From the NCBI GenBank assembly GCA_022818135.1, contig JAFMSR010000018.1:19892595-19956594 (forward strand): a stretch of DNA of 64,000 nucleotides, given 5' to 3'. The translations under genes were made by a program, and so were the position numbers. Every line of letters begins with the position of its first letter. Position 1 is the stretch's first letter. This stretch comes from Saxidomus purpurata. Taxonomy: Eukaryota > Mollusca > Bivalvia > Venerida > Veneridae. Positions 61,056-64,000 of the stretch are shown piece after piece. The notes beneath the pieces were generated by a model, which did not search any database, was not told the origin of the DNA, and saw only the letters and a list, made by a program, of their open reading frames with translations.

Positions 61056-64000
61056 TTCAAAAGGGGACACACTATGCTGAGCGTAACAGTTTTTCATCGG
61101 AGACGAGAGACGGAACACTACTCCCATAGTTGCAAACTTTGGATTCCCGTTGACACCCTACAATTTTGAGCTTACATTTGCAAAATTTGTGAGAAATGTA
61201 CTCTTAAATTATATAAAGTCTGTATATTTCTTCTCATCAACGTTTAAACATACAAAAGCACCATACTTATGTAAATCAGCACCTAAAAGATTATGATATC
61301 TTTAGGTCCGCAGTCTCTTCTTTTGATCCAGATCTGGTAACTTCGGTAAATGTGATCTTTAAGGCTATAGTTAAAGTTGTTCAGTCAATTTTGATAACTT
61401 CAGATATTCGTTATTGTAAGATAAACAGTATTTGAAAGTAAGGCAATTCGTTTTTTACTCAGTTGTCTCATCAACAAATTAAGCTTCATCAATTTCTATG
61501 AAAATTCGGAAAACTACAGCACTAATTAATGTTAAAGCCATGATCAATACATTAATTCCTTCCAAGATGGTTTAATAAACTCTTGACATTTCCCAAATTA
61601 CTGGTCCTTTTTAATCTGATCTTATCTCTTGGTTATGCCAAATTTCTAAAATCGTGATAAAAGGACAAAACTCCAATAAAAGCAAGGAACTCGGTTAATA
61701 TATGCTTTTTTGTTCTGGACCAGACTTAATGTAGATTGTATAACATTCTACATTATTTGTTCATGTATTCCTAATATGTGGTATTATTCGATTCAATTAT
61801 AGTGATTGTAGCAAGCATTAAAACTGTTTCAAGAAAGCTGGCTTGACAACACAGATAAACAATGAAATATAGGACCACCCCTCTCTCTTTATATTGGATA
61901 TGTTCTTTTCTATCCGTCTTTTCCATCCTTATCAAAAGTAAATACACGTTTCCCCTTGTCTAACTTTCCGTCCATGTCTGCCTAATGTGCCAGAATCTGT
62001 TGTGCCTGGCTTCCTCCTTGAACGATGCTGAGTTTGATTATTGATTATTAACGATTGATTTTCTTTTGTCGATCTCAGACAGACCTAGTCTCGTACGCCT
62101 ACATTTTTTTGCATTTACAATTGTATATATTTTATCTACGACTTAGGTGTCTGTATGCCAGCACACTCAACACACTCAAGTGTATTGTTTAGACATCCCA
62201 ATCAGTGTGTCTATTTACTAGTATATGACTGTGAGACATGATATTAAGTTAGTGTGCCACTGAGTGTTTCGTTCATTTTCTCTAACAATGAACACATCGT
62301 GTCATATTTGAGCTCGGGTATACAAGAATTTAGAAGACGGATTTATTGTAGATCCCTGTTTTTTTTAAGGCCTTCTTAAAGATTATATGTCTGTGGATCT
62401 ATTTGCATGCATGACGTGAGGTAAACAGAGTGACAGGATTGATGCAACGTTAGTTGATTTTATCTGAAATTATGACTGTCGATAAAGTAAGTAAAAGTAA
62501 CGATCGGGCTGGTAGTTTGCATATTTAAGTATATATATAGACATCTATCCTATCGTTATTTTCATGTAAAGCCTTTACCAGTGCTAAGCAATTATCTAAC
62601 TCCAAAAATCATGTTTTGAGCTTATTGCTTTGAGTATCAATTTGTACATAATAGTACGTTGATTTTTCTAAAATCATTTCTTAACCTAGTGTATATTGTT
62701 TTCAGTTAAACACCCATTAGGTAAAAGTATGACAAGATGCGATCTGATCTGACCGATCTGCATAACAATGTTACAGTACTAATTGTTTCGTTATGGAATT
62801 ACCGTTACGTGTAATGTTCACTAAACTTTAATAAAAATCGTTTGAATTGTTTATATCAAATCTTACTCCATATTAATGTATTTGAAATAGAAAACACGCA
62901 ATATTTCTATCATTTCACCATTTATTCGGTCTAAAACATTTTATGGCGAGAACATTTGCTAGTGATAATGTCAGACATCACATTAAAAGGTGTATATACT
63001 CTAGTAAATCAATGTTTATGTCATAAACTACCGTATCTTATAGAAGTTTTGATATCACAAATTATTTATTTTTATTTTTTCAGAATGTTTTTAATAAGTT
63101 TCATTATTTGTTAATGTTTATCAAACAACTAATTTAAAACTCTTTATTAAAGAGAACACACTCCTGATTTTTATCAGAAACGGTTGTACTTTTTAACGAC
63201 ATCTTCTGGAATTATTCTTCGTTATCTTATTGCCGAATTAAACGTTTCTCCGACACATTCTGCAGCTGTACTAACTTAAAACCTGTATCTTAAGCAATTG
63301 ACTTGTGAGATTAATTGGTGGAATTACCGCAATGCAACGGTTTGTTGGCAATAATTGCAGGCACAAACAAGCAGTTGGAAATTGACTGTGAAAGGTTTAC
63401 GTACAGTATTTTTGAACTGGTAAAGCTATTGCAAAAATCTTATATATTACATTATATTGCTCTCAACAAATACAACATGTAATTCATTTACTGCATAAAA
63501 ATCATTTATTTGATATTTTGCTGAATCACCACGTTTGCTTTTGAATGAAATTACAAGTCGTGCTTAAACATTACGCTTAGTAACGTTTTTAGGCAAAGTC
63601 ATCAGTTATGTTGAGGGCGTGTTTATACTTTTGCCTTTAATGAAGTTTTGAAATGAAAATAGAATTAAAGGGAATACATTTGTTAATTGCTAATTAAAGA
63701 ATTAGTTACAATCATGTACAGTCGTCTTGAGGGTTTTCCTTGAACGTACTAAGATATCGAGCACTCAATATAAAAATGTGGTCGCATCTTTCACATCTCT
63801 CCTGATATTCCGATTGTCTTAGGGGAAATGATTGTCTTATTTACAAGCTTAGAAATAACACTCTTCTATTTACGCCTACATATCGAATCTAGAGCATGCC
63901 ATTTTCGTAAGAGGTTTTACAAAATCTTAAGACGTATACAGTTGATCGATGTTTAAACAAATTACATTTAATCTATTCTTCATTTAAAGCAAAAACAAAC

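Larger units (their letters stand above)
56230..64000 (+). repeat. Tandem segmental unit 3 (runs off the window)
   Basis: In order: a GGATATTCCGAATCxTGTATG stretch (about 56500, matching 33330); AAGACTGATCCGAATC and TTTTGTCTGGTTTTC (58032-58150, matching 33570-33690); TTTTCTTGTGAGATGTTA (58343, matching 34530); the ETS-like block (58915-59255); GTTGGATATGCAGCATTGCC (59786, matching 36932); the CCAAGATGGTTTAATAAA block (61563); the GTATTGTTTAGACATCCCA block (62180); the GTGTCATATTTGAGC block (62299); the ATCGxTATTTTCATGTxAxG block (62550); CATAAACTACCGTATCTTA (63022); and CTTGTGAGATTAATTGGTGG-CAACGG (63302-63340). Frames at 56645, 59435 and 60406 (-) are not preserved elsewhere. Confidence 0.6.

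Noticed and set aside
60819..61169. Five frames of 65-116 codons on both strands
   Set aside because: All come from TG/CA, C and G runs, and the frames overlap each other on both strands.

Overview
The window looks like about 64 kb of non-coding nuclear DNA from a marine bivalve, most likely a clam. It is AT-rich throughout. I found no convincing protein-coding gene, rRNA, functional tRNA, CRISPR array or prokaryotic operon. The longest open frames are short, lie inside repeats or microsatellites, lack recognisable domains, and are not preserved between duplicated copies. The bivalve assignment rests on repeat architecture: an element at about 8.9-10.2 kb with five 164-167 bp core repeats, an ACGG-type microsatellite and a conserved hairpin end, which is the layout of the bivalve pearl/Helentron (BIV160-like) elements. 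The many small palindromic elements and tRNA-headed SINEs fit the same picture.

Layout. 0-32 kb is mostly unique AT-rich DNA with scattered non-autonomous elements: a TTAAAGG-ended MITE (5.2 kb), a foldback family F (5.7-6.4 kb, inverted copy at 25.2-26.1 kb), a short TIR family (8.15 and 30.4 kb), the pearl-like element (8.9-10.2 kb) and a second one in reverse orientation (20.3-21.0 kb), a small foldback family (13.5 and 23.2 kb), a long-TIR MITE (18.6 kb, further copies at 35.3 and 37.6 kb) and a GTGTTCACAAAGCA-ended MITE (24.0 kb).

32-64 kb is the most structured part. Diverged blocks recur in the same order and strand, giving an ancient tandem array: unit 1 (about 32.3-40.3 kb), unit 2 (about 47.0-51.5 kb), a partial unit (about 53.7-55.4 kb) and unit 3 (about 56.2 kb to the window end). 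Full units repeat every 11-12.3 kb. The best-conserved block, at about 35.6, 47.0 and 59.0 kb, carries a CCGGAAGTGTAAAC motif in two of three copies and does not behave like coding sequence. Between units 1 and 2 lies a cluster of palindromic elements, including a 503 bp Mutator-like foldback with near-perfect 10 bp target duplications. A (TG)n/T-run block near 52 kb has composition suggesting unreliable consensus.

All calls come from reading the sequence by eye; no alignment, database search or RNA evidence was available. Repeat families are described from copies visible in the window. Published names are used only where the architecture is distinctive, and those names are inference.
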